Position numbers and translations under genes: made by a program | NCBI RefSeq assembly: GCF_932526225.1 | Contig: NC_064038.1 | Span: 5,192,741-5,256,740 of the forward strand | DNA from: Nematostella vectensis | Lineage: Eukaryota > Cnidaria > Anthozoa > Actiniaria > Edwardsiidae | Length of the DNA: 64,000 nt | Direction of reading: 5' to 3' | Notes under the pieces: model-generated | Told to the model about the DNA's origin: nothing | The model's database searches: none | Seen by the model: only the letters and a program-made list of their open reading frames with translations | Shown: positions 19,001-31,099 of the stretch, piece by piece | Numbering within the stretch: the stretch's first letter is position 1 | Layout: each line of letters begins with the position of its first letter

Positions 19001-22000
19001 TAGAATTGTCAAGGTATAATTGGACGTTTTCCAGATTCGATTTCCTGTGCGAAAGCGAATCTTTGCCAGGTCCTGGTCTGTTTACAGCCGTTTGACTGCT
19101 ATTTTGTATTAAATAGCTGAATTCCATGCCCTCGATCCTAGAATATTTTGCTATCGTAAAACGAAAAGTTCAAAAGTTGCAATAGATGGCAACAAACTCA
19201 CACCTTCCAAAGCCTCTCTTTCGTGCTCAAATTGCAGCTTAGACTGAAGAATTAGTTGAAACAACAGACACTTTCCCATTTAAACCTCAGGTCCTTGCTG
19301 CATATAGCGATGTTCCTCAGCTATCAACCGATGTTCACTTCCTCAAGGATCGAGTTTTACTGCAGATGGGGGACTCGCTGGAAACTGGGCTAAACTCGCT
19401 CCAGGCCTCCGTGCTGTCGAGTCCACACCACTCTGCGCATGCGTGGGAGGTAGGAAAGCCATAAACGCTGTCTTTGTCAGCCTCAATCAGTTTATCCTAG
19501 CAAAATATCCATTTCAATCGGCTAATTTGGAGAAGCTATTGGACTATTTTCTATTGAATTTAGTAAATGAATTATAAAACTGTTTTGGATGGTCATCACA
19601 AGATTTCATCCAATGTAATTTAATAATTTCTAAATTGATTAAAATGTCTGAATATCTAGGGCTCTTTGATTAGTAAAAACCGACAATTGATTGTGATAAA
19701 AAACTGTGTACCGTATTAGGGGCGCTTATTTAAATTTAATGATACATCTAATATATTGTTTTTCCTTAATAAGAAACGGATGCTGGCCCTCGATACAATT
19801 TTCGAGGCTGCTCACACTCACGCTCGTATTAAACAATAGATATTTAAGGGGGAGGGGAAAATACCCGTCAGACTTACCAAAGCATTAGCAACAATACTAA
19901 AAAAATATAAATATTGTATAAACATTTTCTAAGGCTAAGGTCAAACGTCGTATTGTAGATGAGCCGTATTCATTGCAAATGCATGCAAATTAAGATCAAA
20001 CAATCGACTCGATTCGTTTGCATGCGTTTGAATTGAACACGGCGAATGGAAAAAAACGACGTTTAAACTTAGCCTGAGCCTGCCAAAATTCAAAGATCTG
20101 ATTGTCCATCCATAACAAATTTTTGTGCGGATATGTGGTCAAAGAGGGCTCATAATTATTTCGTTTTCCCAGCTCGTCGCACAAGTTCAGAGCAAACTGG
20201 GCGCACCCATGGCGGCTGAGCTGTGCTATCGCCAATGTCTCCAGGCAGGATCTGGCAAAAGGTAAACCCCGTGTCCAGCTTACGGAGGGAACAGTATATT
20301 AATATCGTTTTCCCATCACAGATTAACTTTGACTTTTTGAGGGTGTGACATATACTTTTTTAACCCGTTCGGTTTAATTGTTAAAACAAGATACAGTTAT
20401 TGTTCCGGCATAGATTAGCCAGTATATTGTGTTTGTTGCATCTTTAATAGCTACCGCATAAGGTTACTGTGATTAGGTTACTGTGATTGGCTTTCTGGTT
20501 GAACTGTTTTCATATTTCTGCTCCTTGATTGGCTACCCCGTTTAAATGTCCCCGTATCCCTGTACTTTGATTGGCTAACCCTTTGGACTGTTCTCATATC
20601 CATGCACTTTGATTGGCCATCCCGTTGAACTGTTCTAGTATCCCTGGCACATTGATTGGCTATCCCGTTGAACTGTTCTGGTTTCTCTACACTTTGATTG
20701 GCCATCTGGTTGACTTGGACTGTTGTATCGTATCCCTACACTTTGATTGGCTAACTCTTTTGACTGTTCTCGTATCACTGCACTTTGATTGGCCATCTGG
20801 TTGGGCTGTTTTAGTATCCCTGCACATTGATTGGCTATCCCGTTGAACTGTTCTCGTATCCCTACACTTTGATTGGCTAATCCGTATAACTATTCCTGCA
20901 CTGTTAGTTTCAGAGAGTAGTTTTAACTCCAAAAAGGGAGTAAAAAAACGAGGTACAAATGACTCCCTTTTTGGAGTAATTTTTTACTCCCTTTTTTCTA
21001 CTCCCTCAAGGGAGTAGATTTTACCCCTGTAGGGGAGTAACTAAAGGGAGTGATTTACTAGGTTGCTTGCTATTACTCCATTAAAGGAGTACAATTTACC
21101 CTCAAAATGGAGTTATTTTTTACTCCTTTTTTTCCTACTCTCTCAGGGAGTAGATTTTACCCACTTTAGGGGGTAGCTAAGTGGAGTAATTTACTAGGTT
21201 GCTTAGAGTTACTCCATTAAAAGAGTACAATTCACCCTCAAAATGGGAGTCAATTTTTACTCCCTATTTTGTTATTTCCCCCTACTAATTGGGTAACTAA
21301 ACTCTATAACAACTTTAACAGCTTTTGAACATTACCCTTTTTGGCGTCATTACGGTTTTCCAAAAGAACTGCCTCCTCCTCCATCTTTGTATATTCAGAT
21401 AAGAAGCTAGAAACCTAATGCCTCTATATGCACCATTTAAATTTGAACCTGGTAGGCTAGCTTGAAAAGATAACTAGGTTCTTCATATGCAGGGTTTACT
21501 GTGATCAGAATATACGGACAAAAACCAACTACAGTAACATTAGATATTCAAAATAAATATCTGGACAAATTTTAGGTGCAAGACTGATTACTAGGTTTTT
21601 ACTAAGCTAAGTTATTCAATTTTGTGCTTCAAGTAACAGTTTATAAAGCATAGGCGCTTTAGATGTAAGTACAGTGATTAGTGAATAACTTAAGTTTACA
21701 AAGTTTTTATTCGTTTCTTGCGATTTACGCATTGATACATTCCTTATACCTCAAACTTCTTTCTTTTCTGGCTTTCAACTCGAGCACATTTTACTATCTC
21801 TATCATAATGTCCTGCGAAGATAATAAAAGAAACACATAAAAAGGTAGTATTGCTAAATGGAAGATAACAAAGAATCACAAAACATATCAGTCTAGTTCG
21901 AGAAATCCGCTCACGAACGATGATTTGATGCTGAAGTTGGTCGCAAAAATCACATTTAGTATTGAACCTATCACATTATAAAGCCCATTACACACTAACC

Positions 22001-24190
22001 TTTAACTTCAATCCATGTTCTGCCATCAAATCCTCAAAAAAGGTGGATTACGCGTAGAAAAGACGGGAATAAACGGCTATCTGTTTGGAGGTTATGATAA
22101 TGGTTTCGTTCGACCGTTATGATTTTGCGCCTTGGGCCCAAGCCCCTCTCGGCCATAAAGCGAGGGACGCCCGGTACATTTTGGTTTTACGGGCCCTGTT
22201 GAGCCGTCTTCTATCTGCAAAGCGGGACTTCTTTTTTTTTACAATCTCAAGTAGCATTTCTATTAGAAACAATATATATTATTTTATAATGTTCAAATCG
22301 GATCTAAGAATTTTATACAGTTATCACCCGACCTATCTTTCTTTTAAATGCAGTACTAATTATTCTGAGCGAATTTTGAAAGTACACCACATAAAACTCA
22401 TGTTCGAGTCCTGCTAAAATTACTCCCAGAAAAGAGTACTTTTTACTCCATTATTTGACCAACAAGAGTGAAAATTACGCTTTTTCTAATAAACATTCGA
22501 TACTAATTCTCAGCAGAGTAAGACTTACTCCGTTAAGGGAGTAAACAAAAAAATTACTCCTCAGTGGAGTAGTTTTTACTCCAATAAAAGAGTTCAAATT
22601 ACTCCTTTAAAAGTACTCCATCGCAAAGAGTAGTTTTTACTCTCTGAGTGGAGTAAAAATAACTCCCTGAAACTAACAGTGTGTGTCCCTTCCCTGTATC
22701 TTTAATCTTCTGCCACATGACCAGATCAACAAGTTGGCGCCTAGTCCCCCTTATTCGACTGGCTCTCCTCGCTCTGCAACAAATCCAGGTGGGTTAACCT
22801 TATTTTAAGGTAAAAAGTAAAGTCTCAACTCTGACTCCGGCCTCCAAAGCAGCCGCTCTGAACTTTGAAATAAATAGCACTAACTCAATCGCTTTACTAA
22901 CAATAGTCAGAGGAGTCAAGTTAGCTTACGAATTTTACAAAGGTCTGGAAACATTCAAGTACCACAGATCACTCGTGTCCTATACTTTTATCTCAGGCTA
23001 ACGAGGCTAACCGTGAGCGATGGGAGGCACTGTGTACCGAGGCGTCGACCGAGGTAAGTGCTATTTGCTGTCTGGGTCTGGGTCTAGATAACTCTCAATT
23101 CCTTTTGATAGAAGACGCAAAAGTATGTAATGTGTGATTCGAACAAAGGTCTTCCCACACTGAGAAATTTTATCTGTTAGGCTCAATACAGAGCTTGTAT
23201 AAAGCATTCCAATTGTAAGGATGGGGGAGGGGTGATTCGCTGCGTTGGGGAGAGAATTGCACAACACACCTATTTCGATAAGCAGCGATGATCGATTTAC
23301 CCATGCACCATATTGTATAGCCTACAGTGTATATTTTGTGCTTTTGAGCGATGTGAAGCATCACAAGATATCAAAAGAATCAAAATCGCACAATTAATTT
23401 CTAGGTAATGACCCAACTAAGGTTATTTTCGTAGGCATAATGGATTTCTTGCTACGATACACGCTCCGGCAGCTCAGTGTCTGTTGAATTTGAGTTCAAT
23501 TGGTTAACATGTAAGGCGATCTCAATATTTTTCTAAACTTTTCAGGTTCTGAAACTCGACCCAAGTTGCACTGCAGCCAGACTTATCCAGGCAGTTGCAC
23601 AGTGTATTCTTGGAAACACCAGGTGCGAATGTAACGCGTCCATATATCCATTTTGCAAACGACTTTCAGACATTAAACCGAGACCCTAAGCAAGCTCCAC
23701 TAGTTTCCACAGGAACCTCTGACAGTGGGAAATAAAGAACAAAAGAGGGGATTTGGGCTTCCTGTGTTTCGAGTTCTCTGGGAAGAAATGGGAAAGAAAA
23801 ATCACAGCTGAACTTAATCAAAGCTGACATTAGTCTCATACTAACAGGCATTTTAAGAGCCCTCTTAAGGCACACCTCTGAAATTTAGGCATCTTGCTTT
23901 ATTTCAAAAATTCAAAATTCAAATTTCAAAATTCAATAGGGAACGTCACTGCAGCTTCCCCAAAATCAGCCGTTGGAAATGGATGCTTTCTCTCACTTGC
24001 CCTGTGGATTAGTTAAAACATGCTACGGTTTAAATGTAACCAATGCGCTCTGCTTGTTTAGATTTCTACTAATGTGTACCCTTTTGTTGTTTGCAGATCA
24101 GCCAGGCGTTCCTTGCAGTGTGTTTGCGACACGAAATCTGCCGCGTCACTAGTGGCCCGATACTGGCTCCTTCAGCTTCCGTCTAAATAA
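13017..24190 (+). CDS. TTC37: TTC37/SKIC3 (Ski3) C-terminal 13 coding exons, copy 1
   Basis: Ski3 is the TPR scaffold of the cytoplasmic Ski complex, which feeds RNA to the exosome. Exons with GT-AG borders and consistent phases: 13,017-13,211; 13,769-13,827; 14,319-14,365; 14,571-14,643; 15,103-15,156; 16,117-16,390; 18,540-18,700; 19,291-19,449; 20,173-20,261; 22,725-22,788; 22,997-23,053; 23,546-23,622; 24,097-24,190 (TAA). They give about 467 residues with TPR-like helices (TYALRASQKALRMYPGHLTNW; PMAAELCYRQCLQAG; VPLIRLALLALQQIQ) that follow the C-terminal third of vertebrate TTC37. The N-terminal roughly two thirds is not in the window. Two transposons sit in introns without touching exons. 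Whether this copy is joined to upstream exons outside the window is unknown. Confidence 0.85.
14945..14992. repeat. Fold-back hairpin element
   Basis: GCACGCACGCCTTCCC and its inverted match GGGGAGGCGTGCGTGAC face each other across a short loop in a TTC37 intron. The same hairpin is at 46,728-46,773. It looks like a small fold-back repeat; no coding potential. Confidence 0.6.
15221..15708. repeat. 49-bp minisatellite in TTC37 intron
   Basis: About ten head-to-tail units of about 49 bp, each containing TTCATCCTRGCATAGTTA and GGGAACATTAAAAAGGCAG. The homologous array at 47,032-47,517 has a similar number of units but different variant order, so the arrays have been reshuffled since duplication. 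Confidence 0.9.
16487..16718. mobile_element. About 230-bp segment present only in copy 1
   Basis: Copy 2 reads directly across this point at about 48,294. The segment lies in the intron after TTC37 exon 6 and has no clear ORF. It could be an insertion here or a deletion in copy 2; terminal repeats are not clear. Confidence 0.5.
16869..18350 (-). mobile_element. Penelope-like retroelement, 5'-truncated
   Basis: A minus-strand ORF (17,161 to about 18,350) encodes the end of a reverse transcriptase with YRDD at residues 58-61 of the open frame, followed by a spacer with a Cys cluster (CNCRQKDTCPLDGNC) and a GIY-YIG-like endonuclease (ETYVGLTENSFKTRYRNHTASF, then TELSKHVW). RT plus C-terminal GIY-YIG is diagnostic of Penelope-like elements. 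The RT N-terminal part is missing: the sequence stops in an (AT)n run at 18,347-18,367. Copy 2 has the uninterrupted (TA)-rich site at about 48,450, so this is a post-duplication insertion. Confidence 0.8.
18908..18934. repeat. (AT)n microsatellite
   Basis: An AT dinucleotide tract in a TTC37 intron. The homologous tract in copy 2 near 49,008 is much shorter, so it varies in length. Confidence 0.7.
20461..20890. repeat. Minisatellite carrying ten inverted CCAAT boxes
   Basis: Units of about 42-50 bp repeat with the pattern CTTTGATTGGCTAWCC then a pyrimidine-rich half (GTTCTCGTATCCCT). I count ten GATTGG cores, the reverse of CCAAT, within 430 bp of intron. The homologous array is at 50,555-50,985. 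Confidence 0.8.
20899..22681. mobile_element. CACTG-ended non-autonomous DNA transposon
   Basis: A 1,783-bp insertion bounded by inverted CACTGTTAGTTTCAG and flanked by TG on both sides. Copy 2 has the empty site with a single TG at 50,992-50,993. Both ends carry arrays of GGGAGT/ACTCCC motifs in both orientations (20,920-21,260 and 22,420-22,670). No transposase-like ORF is seen; the centre is AT-rich. CACTG ends with a 2-bp duplication suggest a CMC/EnSpm-like or Mirage-like family, which is tentative. Confidence 0.8.
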
Positions 24191-26050
24191 GGAATTAGTC
24201 AGAATAGTGGAATCCTTTTTAAGGTTTTACACGTCAAACTGTATTTTTTTCTTATTTCTAGGCATGTTTATAGGCAAGACTTATTTTATAAAATGATAAA
24301 AAAGCAGGGGCTTAATTCGTGACAACCGGAAACTATAGCCAAAAGTCATGCAACAAATTTATATTTACCATCAACGTGAAAAATGGGACGATATCTTATA
24401 ACATGCTCGCCGCTTATCAATTCTCCTTACACATTCAGTAGAGTCAGGCTAAATTTATATTTTAGTAAGTAAAAAAGGTGCTGTAGAGTTCCATTAACTA
24501 AAACTCAAAATATATAGCTACTCATATTCTCATCTGATTCATGGGAAAGTTTATATTTTCAAACTGTGAATAACAAAATTCCAAGTACCTTAAAGGTTTT
24601 CATCCGTTCCCAATGTTTGTACAGCTTTGATGTGCCTTTGTAAAACTAAACGGTATTATCACTTGTAAATGGTGTTTTCTCAACAAAACACTTGACTTTG
24701 TAAACATTCGCCACAAAAACTCATCAACCTAGATTATATCATGAGCTTAGCAAAGTGTCACATGATTTTACCCTTGGTCCCGTTTAATTGATGCTGTGAG
24801 ATAAGGGGACATCGATTTAGACAGAGAACAGCAAAGATAGAGAAACATGTCGCTATTCTGCATAGTCAATGAAGTAAAGCGCGCTGACACTCGAACCCTC
24901 GAATGAAACGAGAAACAGTTCGAGTGAGCAGGGAGTTCGAGTTATCCGAATAGAAATGACTGAAAAAATAGTACCTAGCGAACTAAGAGTTCGCAGTTCG
25001 AGTTAGCGGGGATGTCGAGTTATCAAATGGAAATGACTGAAAAGTAGTTCCTAGGGAACTTGGAGTCAGTTCAAATTATAGGGTATGCCGAGTTATCAAA
25101 TAAAAACTTGGAGTCAATCCTATTTAGCGCAAAGCTCGAGTTCGAATAATCGGAGTCCCACTACATATTTAAAAGTAGGTGAAAGGGGGTTTGGCCACAA
25201 TATTTGTGTTCGTCCTTAGGGTTTCATTCATGGTGGTGCTTTACAGGATAAGTTTTGTTAGTTCTTCCGAAAACTAACTTTTATGTGAGTATTTATTTAA
25301 AAATGCGTAACACGAGGGAATGTTTCAAATAAGCTTATTTCACATCAAATAAGGCAAAGAATTCCTTCAAGTACTTAGCGAATGATAATTAACAAAATAT
25401 CAAATGCGACATTTTAAATTTTGAAGCGACTTTTTGTAAGTGTCATTGAAATTTGAAGATTTTGTCCCAGCCTTCGTAAACGATGCTTCATAAACGAAGT
25501 CAGCGAAAATGCCAGTCTTGGAAGCGTGCACTTCAGCCTCTTGGTATTAGTGTTTTGAAAAGGAAAAATCAGTCCGGAATGCAATACAGGCGGCCATTGT
25601 ACGAAAACGTGGCTTCTCCCTCAGTATCTCTTCGCGGAGCATACGGTTTTTCCGTCATCTCCAAATGGGTTAAATACATGTCTAGTCCATCACAGCTTTA
25701 TCCCTTGATTCCTATTAAATATATGCCTCTTAATAACCGAAAGATCAGTAAGGTGTTTATTACACGGCGTTTTGAGAGAGTTTCGTCTCTACGGGGGAAT
25801 ACACTGCCCGCCAATCAACCAATCAGGGAGCGCGTAAGCTGTATGATGAAACTGAATATGATACTTTACTAAAGTTTGAGAAAACTCGGTTCATAGAAAA
25901 ATAATCTCATGAGATAAGATAGCACTAAAAAAGAAAACCGACTTTAAAAATGTTTTAAAACGGTAATAGATCAGATATCAACATTTCCTGAAGTGCTCTG
26001 AGCCATTTTAGTTATTACTTGAAACACGATCATCGACAGTCAAGCAAAGA
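24191..26050. other. Downstream flank of TTC37 copy 1, with short tandem repeats
   Basis: No confirmed gene. At 24,880-25,150 a unit of about 70 bp around CGAGTTATCAAATGGAAATG repeats three to four times; a shorter version is at about 53,195-53,420. A 129-codon open frame at 25,483-25,872 has a 132-codon counterpart at 53,692-54,090, but the frames disagree in the middle through compensating indels, so coding status is doubtful. Confidence 0.45.
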
Positions 26051-28770
26051 CTAATATATAGATTTAGGCACTGCCTAAAAGCGGAGCCAGCATAAACACC
26101 TTTTGAGTTGACTGATCAAAGGTATTATTGGGGAATCTAGGATCCTGCTCTCTACTGAGATTTATTTATTGTACCAACCAAATGGATCCAGGCCTTATTC
26201 AATAATTTAAATTATACAGTACATCAAAGTTAACAAACACAATTCCTGGTGTGGATATGGCTGTCAAAGTTGTCAAGAGTCTAATGGTAAATTCTTATGT
26301 CCCATCATAGAAGTTCCATTATGAATATCTTTTTTTTAATCAAAACAATACTCCCACAAGCTTTGCCCTTGTGCAGAACATGTCATGGATGTAACAGCAT
26401 TCCAAAGATTCAAAATAATATATTTAGACTGTTTAGATGCCATACTGTGATTTTTATGTATTGATTTAGTGGCGATTCTCTCCTTCATTGGACCGAATAT
26501 TCAGAAAAATGTCTGGAAATTAAAATCCAAAAACATATATCCTTTCATGCATTACATATTGGTGCACCCCCCTTTACCATATAGTAGCCTTGTTGTTGAT
26601 GGCCTACTCCCAAATGAATGCAATGAAGAAAAAACAGATTGAAAATGCTAACTTCTAATTTCAAACCAAAACCCTTTCATTGATCTATGTTTGGGGTAGA
26701 GAGGAATCAAAGAATATCAATTGACTAAAAAATAATCGACGGGAGAGGAGATATAAAGTGAATTGGCTCAACTTGAAAGGTTTGGTGAAAAAAATATAAC
26801 AGTAATGAAAATAATTTGATTGAGCATTTCTTGACATTTCCCCTTTCCCATTATCTTAACCCTTTCACCACCACAGGCCTCTAAAGAGGCCATGTCTATG
26901 CTATCCAAGCTATGTGAACAGAATTCTATTATTGAAAAAGAACAAGGTTGTTGCTAGTGTTATAAAGTTTAAGTATCTTGCCCTAAAAAACCCTTCCCCT
27001 TAATAAAAGTTCCATTAATGTACATTTGTAAAGCTACATTCTGACAAGCTTTGTTCTTGCGAAGAACAATGGATGAAACAGGATTTCAAAGATGGAATAT
27101 AGTGTCAGACACAATTTTAGATAAGATGCAATGCTGAAGTTTCAATGTACCATTTTAAGTGGTGATTTTCCATCCCCATGGGAATTAATATCTACAAATA
27201 TACATCCAGTAATGCATTATATTTTGGTGTTTTGAGAAACCCTGGATCTAGCTATTCCAATGAAATAAATCTAAACATCTAAAATAAATGTAATGGGCAA
27301 GGGACTTGGAAAGAAAATCCTAAAAAGAAAATATAAGTGAAAGTAATAAATGAAAATTTCTAATTTAAAAATCAAATCTGTTCATTAATTTATTTTTGGT
27401 GTAGAGGGGAAATAGCAAAGAGCATCAATTGCATAAAAATAGTCAACAGGGAGAAGAAAAAGGAAGAAATATGACTCTTCCTTAAATGTTTGAAAAGAAA
27501 ATATAATAACAATAATGTGATAATTATATTCAGTACTTTTCTAAAATATCCCCTTTCCCATTATCTTTAGGTTGATAGAAAACTGTTTTCTTTACAGATT
27601 TATTATTTAAAAAGCAAAAGTTTGTTTTTAGTTTTATATTATATAAGTATCTTGTTCTAAAAAAAACCTATGACTGTGTACTGCTGAATCACATAGTAAT
27701 GAACTAGTCATTTGCGCCCCCTCCCTTATAGTCCCGCAGAAGTCAGGGGTTAATGTGGGGTTTTAGACAACTTTTTAACCAGAATATGTCAAGAGGTGTG
27801 GTGGTATTGACTGTTTTTGACTCTTAACTTGGAAACAGGCTTTTATTAAAGTTTAATCCCCCACCCTTCCCTGGGACCATGGGTGTGGGGGTATCAAATG
27901 ACTAGTTAATAAGAACATCCTACTGTTCTCTTCAAGACATGATTTTTAATTCTCATGTCTTCCAGTCTTTAGCATTCATCTTGGCCCTCAGGTAGTTCCT
28001 GGTTCATAAAAGAGTGAAAACAATTATTTATTATTTTTTTCAAAACAATCTTTTTATCAAGCCATTTATAATCTAACTAATTTTCCACAACTATTTGAAA
28101 AAAAAAATAAACACATGAGATGCAAGATGCAGACAATAACAACAACACATATTGAAAATAGGGTTTTTTTATCCTTGGTAAGGAAAATTTCTCTTGTAAG
28201 TTGAAAAAGCTGCTGTATCTTCTAAGGATATGTATCTTCTTAGGACTAAGAGCACAGGATATAAAGACAAGAAGGGTCTTTTTTAGCAGTATTTGACAAA
28301 TGCAACACGATATTGGTTAGCCTTTATGAAATATCCCAACACAATCAATCTGCCCTGAAGAAGTCTTATTAAAGACGAATTCCAGTTTTTGTTGTATTGT
28401 ATTTTATTCAACACAATCAAGAATATAGATAAAACGAAGAATGTCAAAACAAAACCTGTTATGCTCAAATAATTTGATTACTAAGTTAAGTACTCGCATT
28501 CTCAAAGTATACAAAAAGGACAACAAAAAGCCTAATAACTGTCATATCCTCAATAGACAATACAAATCGCCGTCCGAAACTCACCTTGCATTGTTTTTTT
28601 GGTCGCTTTCTTGTGGTTCTGTTCGCTTTTTAATGTGAACTGTTACTTGCTTAAATTTACTTGCTAAAACCAGATAAATCTTGGCGTGAATGAATGTTAG
28701 TAGATCTCCTCTAGTTGACTTTATCCTTAAGTCACAAAATTTGAGGCAAAATAAATAATCATCGCATAAT
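26050..28770. repeat. AT-rich gene-free region with a diverged 0.7-kb tandem duplication
   Basis: Segments at about 26,340-26,860 recur in the same order at about 27,030-27,570 (for example CCCCTTTCCCATTATCTT at 26,840 and 27,549, and TTGGGGTAGAG/TTGGTGTAGAG). No ORF with a recognisable product. The whole region is missing from block 2, where the sequence jumps from the TTC37 flank to the GPCR at 54,270. Confidence 0.5.
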
Positions 28771-28974
28771 CGACAAGAATTTTTTCCCTTGCTCCGTGCT
28801 TGTATTTAGTCGCCATTTCGGGGCCGAGTGGGGCCTGGGAGTCGCGCGGCTGACTGGCTGGCGAGTGACACCACAGGGTACCCGCGCGATGACCACAAAA
28901 CCAAGTCGCATACCTATACCATATTCTATGCCTATGGGGCTACGCGCGCGGCCTGCGGCCGCGCTTGGCTCCGC

Positions 28975-28981
28975 TATAAAA
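28975..28981 (+). promoter_or_regulatory. TATA box-like motif upstream of GPCR
   Basis: TATAAAA lies 123 bp before the GPCR start codon and follows a GC-rich stretch (28,800-28,970) unlike the AT-rich surroundings. The position suits a core promoter; this is inference. Confidence 0.35.
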
Positions 28982-29103
28982 TGGCACGATAGCTTGCTCC
29001 TGAACTGAACTATCACAAGCGGTGAGAGGGTCTTTAAACCTAATGGGCGTGCTAAGGGCAAACAGTAGTAGTACATGGAGACTCGCATAAAACTTAACAG
29101 ACA

Positions 29104-30230
29104 ATGCAGACTAACGAAACAGTTGAACAGACTTGCTGGTTCATCGTACTGGATCGCGCGTCCGTAGAACTAGCCTACACCAGCTATGTCGTCAACATTG
29201 TCCTCAACTGCCTTTTCTCCCCTCCTACGATCCTCCTGAACATTTTGGTCATTCTTGCAATATACCAGACGCCATCTCTTCACTCTGCATCAAACATTCT
29301 TATTTGCAGCCTGTCTTTCTCGGATCTCCTCATCGGTCTCGTGACGCAGCCTTTTTACGTGGCGTACAAATTCTCAGAAATCAGTGGCAAATTCGAGGAA
29401 TTCTGCAACGCAGGGGTGCAAATTGTTGCGCTTGTCTCAAGCTACTTCCTGGCCGGCACATCGTTCTATACTCTTACAGTTATGAGTCTTGACCGATGCC
29501 TTGCGTTACACTTAGGACTGCGTTACCGTTTGATTGTCACGCAATGCCGCGTTGTCAGACTGGTGGTGATCCTGTGGGTTTTCGCTGTGTTCACTGGGTT
29601 CCTACAGCTGTAGGTAGAAGCAAGGGTGTTTTTCGTGGTGATTACTGCGCTTATGTTGATGTGCCTTGCGACTTTGATCTTGGCTTATTCCAAGGCTTAC
29701 ATTGCACTGAGGACGCACTATCGAAAAATGACTACTCGAAATAAAGCTTGGAACTTACGTGAAAATGTGAGCAACGTCTACACAAGTGGGATGAATTTCG
29801 TTGATGTCTCGAATAATACACTGCCTAGAGAAGACCAGGAAGGAAACAACAAAAGGATGATTGAGAACTCAGGCGAGATTTCAAGCGAGAAAAAATATAG
29901 TCAGGGAAATCCGCAACAGGTAAAAGAATGTAATTATTTAAATGCGTTTCAACTGAGAAGTTTAAAGAACTCAGCAGAGACACGTGGAAAAGCACAAGAG
30001 AAACCAGAGCGTAACTTACGTAGCAGTGGAAGTGCGCGGGCTGATCAGATACGCATTCTTTTTTTTTTACTTAAAAGTATCGCAAGTCTCTCAAAGCCCT
30101 CAAATACCTTATGACCATTATACTGCTATGTTACGTCCCTCACACGTGCGTCTACGTCGTCATAGTTATCAAAGGTCTCAAGTGGAAACAAGGGCTGCAA
30201 AAAACATAGTTAGCCCAATATTTGTTTTCA
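29104..30230 (+). pseudogene. Rhodopsin-like (class A) GPCR pseudogene, copy 1
   Basis: An intronless receptor gene beginning at the ATG at 29,104. Segments matching helices 1-4 are visible: LLNILVILAIYQTPSLHSASN, then LSFSDLLIGL, a Cys in FCNAGV, and SLDRCLAL in the place of the usual DRY motif. A TAG at 29,611-29,613 stops the frame at the end of helix 4; copy 2 has a sense codon there. Helix 5 and a long third loop continue in frame, then a run of T at 30,060 disrupts the frame before helix 6. Homology ends before helix 7. Judged non-functional. The ligand is unknown. Confidence 0.8.
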
Positions 30231-30239
30231 AAAAAGTTT

Positions 30240-30680
30240 ATTTATTTTATATTTTTTTTGTCGAACAAACTTTAATTTTGTTCGTGATAGACTTCTTATA
30301 TCGATCTTAAGCATTTCGTGAATAATTAATTCTTCGGTACTTTTCTGAATAATTCACTGTGTCATTAGAAACAATTCGCTGTCAAATGTTTTCTGATCTC
30401 TCATGATAACATCAAATCTTATTGCTTTTCAATAGATTTTTTTTCAATTTTATCCATCTGGATCTTGTTTTAATTGTACAACTTTTTCGTTTTTGCGTTA
30501 TGCCGTTGGTGTCCAATTAACTTGGAACCACTTTCTTTTGACTTACAAAGAAATTTGTTTGTTTCATGTTCAGTAAAAACCCGCGAGTAAAAACCTTCAC
30601 TTTTCAAGGTCAACAAGCCTTCAAGGGGCAGCGTTATGGTACTGCGCATGTCTGGAGTCGGTGTTTATTGTAGGCTTTTG
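30240..30680. other. Non-coding repeat-derived sequence
   Basis: AT-rich DNA shared with 12,000-12,240, 37,000-37,460 and 54,990-55,154. No gene seen. Confidence 0.5.
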
Positions 30681-30681
30681 A

Positions 30682-31037
30682 GGGGCCGTCCACACTAACA
30701 CGGATTCGTTTGAATCCGTATTTTTGATACGTTTAGGCCTTCCGTCCACACTAACACGGGGGTAGGATCCAGCGAATCCGGATACTTTAAAAAACGCTGC
30801 CGAAAGTGAATCAAAATAAATCCGTGTCAAACTGAAAACGATGACGTCATCTCGCAGGCTCGTCTGCTTCTATGAGCATGCGCATAAAAAATTACGTCAC
30901 GCCGTACCGTGTTAGTGTGGACGACTGGATCCAAGCGAAAACCCTGCGAAAACGATAGTGTGGACGCAAATCAAGTGATCCGCTTTCGGCGAAACGAATC
31001 CGGATACTTTTGAATATCCGTGCTAGTGTGATCGACC
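30682..31037. mobile_element. MITE with GTCCACACTAACACGG ends, locus B
   Basis: A short non-coding element with imperfect terminal inverted repeats (GGGGCCGTCCACACTAACACG at the left, the inverse CCGTGCTAGTGTG at the right) and a nested second pair of the same motif at about 30,743 and 30,907. A homologous copy lies at 37,529-37,906. Confidence 0.65.
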
Positions 31038-31099
31038 CGCGCGATAAAACATGACGTAACAGCATTTCGACATCAGTTGGTAATGTTTATTATTACAAT

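Larger units (their letters stand above)
10970..26050. repeat. Segmental duplication, block 1 (PAN exon + TTC37 3' part)
   Basis: This block is collinear with 41,815-54,262, with a few mismatches per hundred bases by eye. It differs by insertions: about 230 bp at 16,487-16,718, the Penelope-like element at 16,869 and the CACTG transposon at 20,899 are only here; a microsatellite-bearing segment at about 45,998-46,510 is only in block 2. Left homology ends abruptly near 10,970 and right homology near 26,050. Confidence 0.85.

Noticed and set aside
25483-25872. 129-codon frame with a counterpart at 53,692-54,090
   Set aside because: The two copies differ by indels that shift the middle frame, with no recognised domain or splice support; kept only as a note in the flank entry.
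28800-29010. GC-rich open frame before the GPCR
   Set aside because: It overlaps the TATA-containing upstream region and has no counterpart in the second copy; more likely promoter or transposon-derived DNA.
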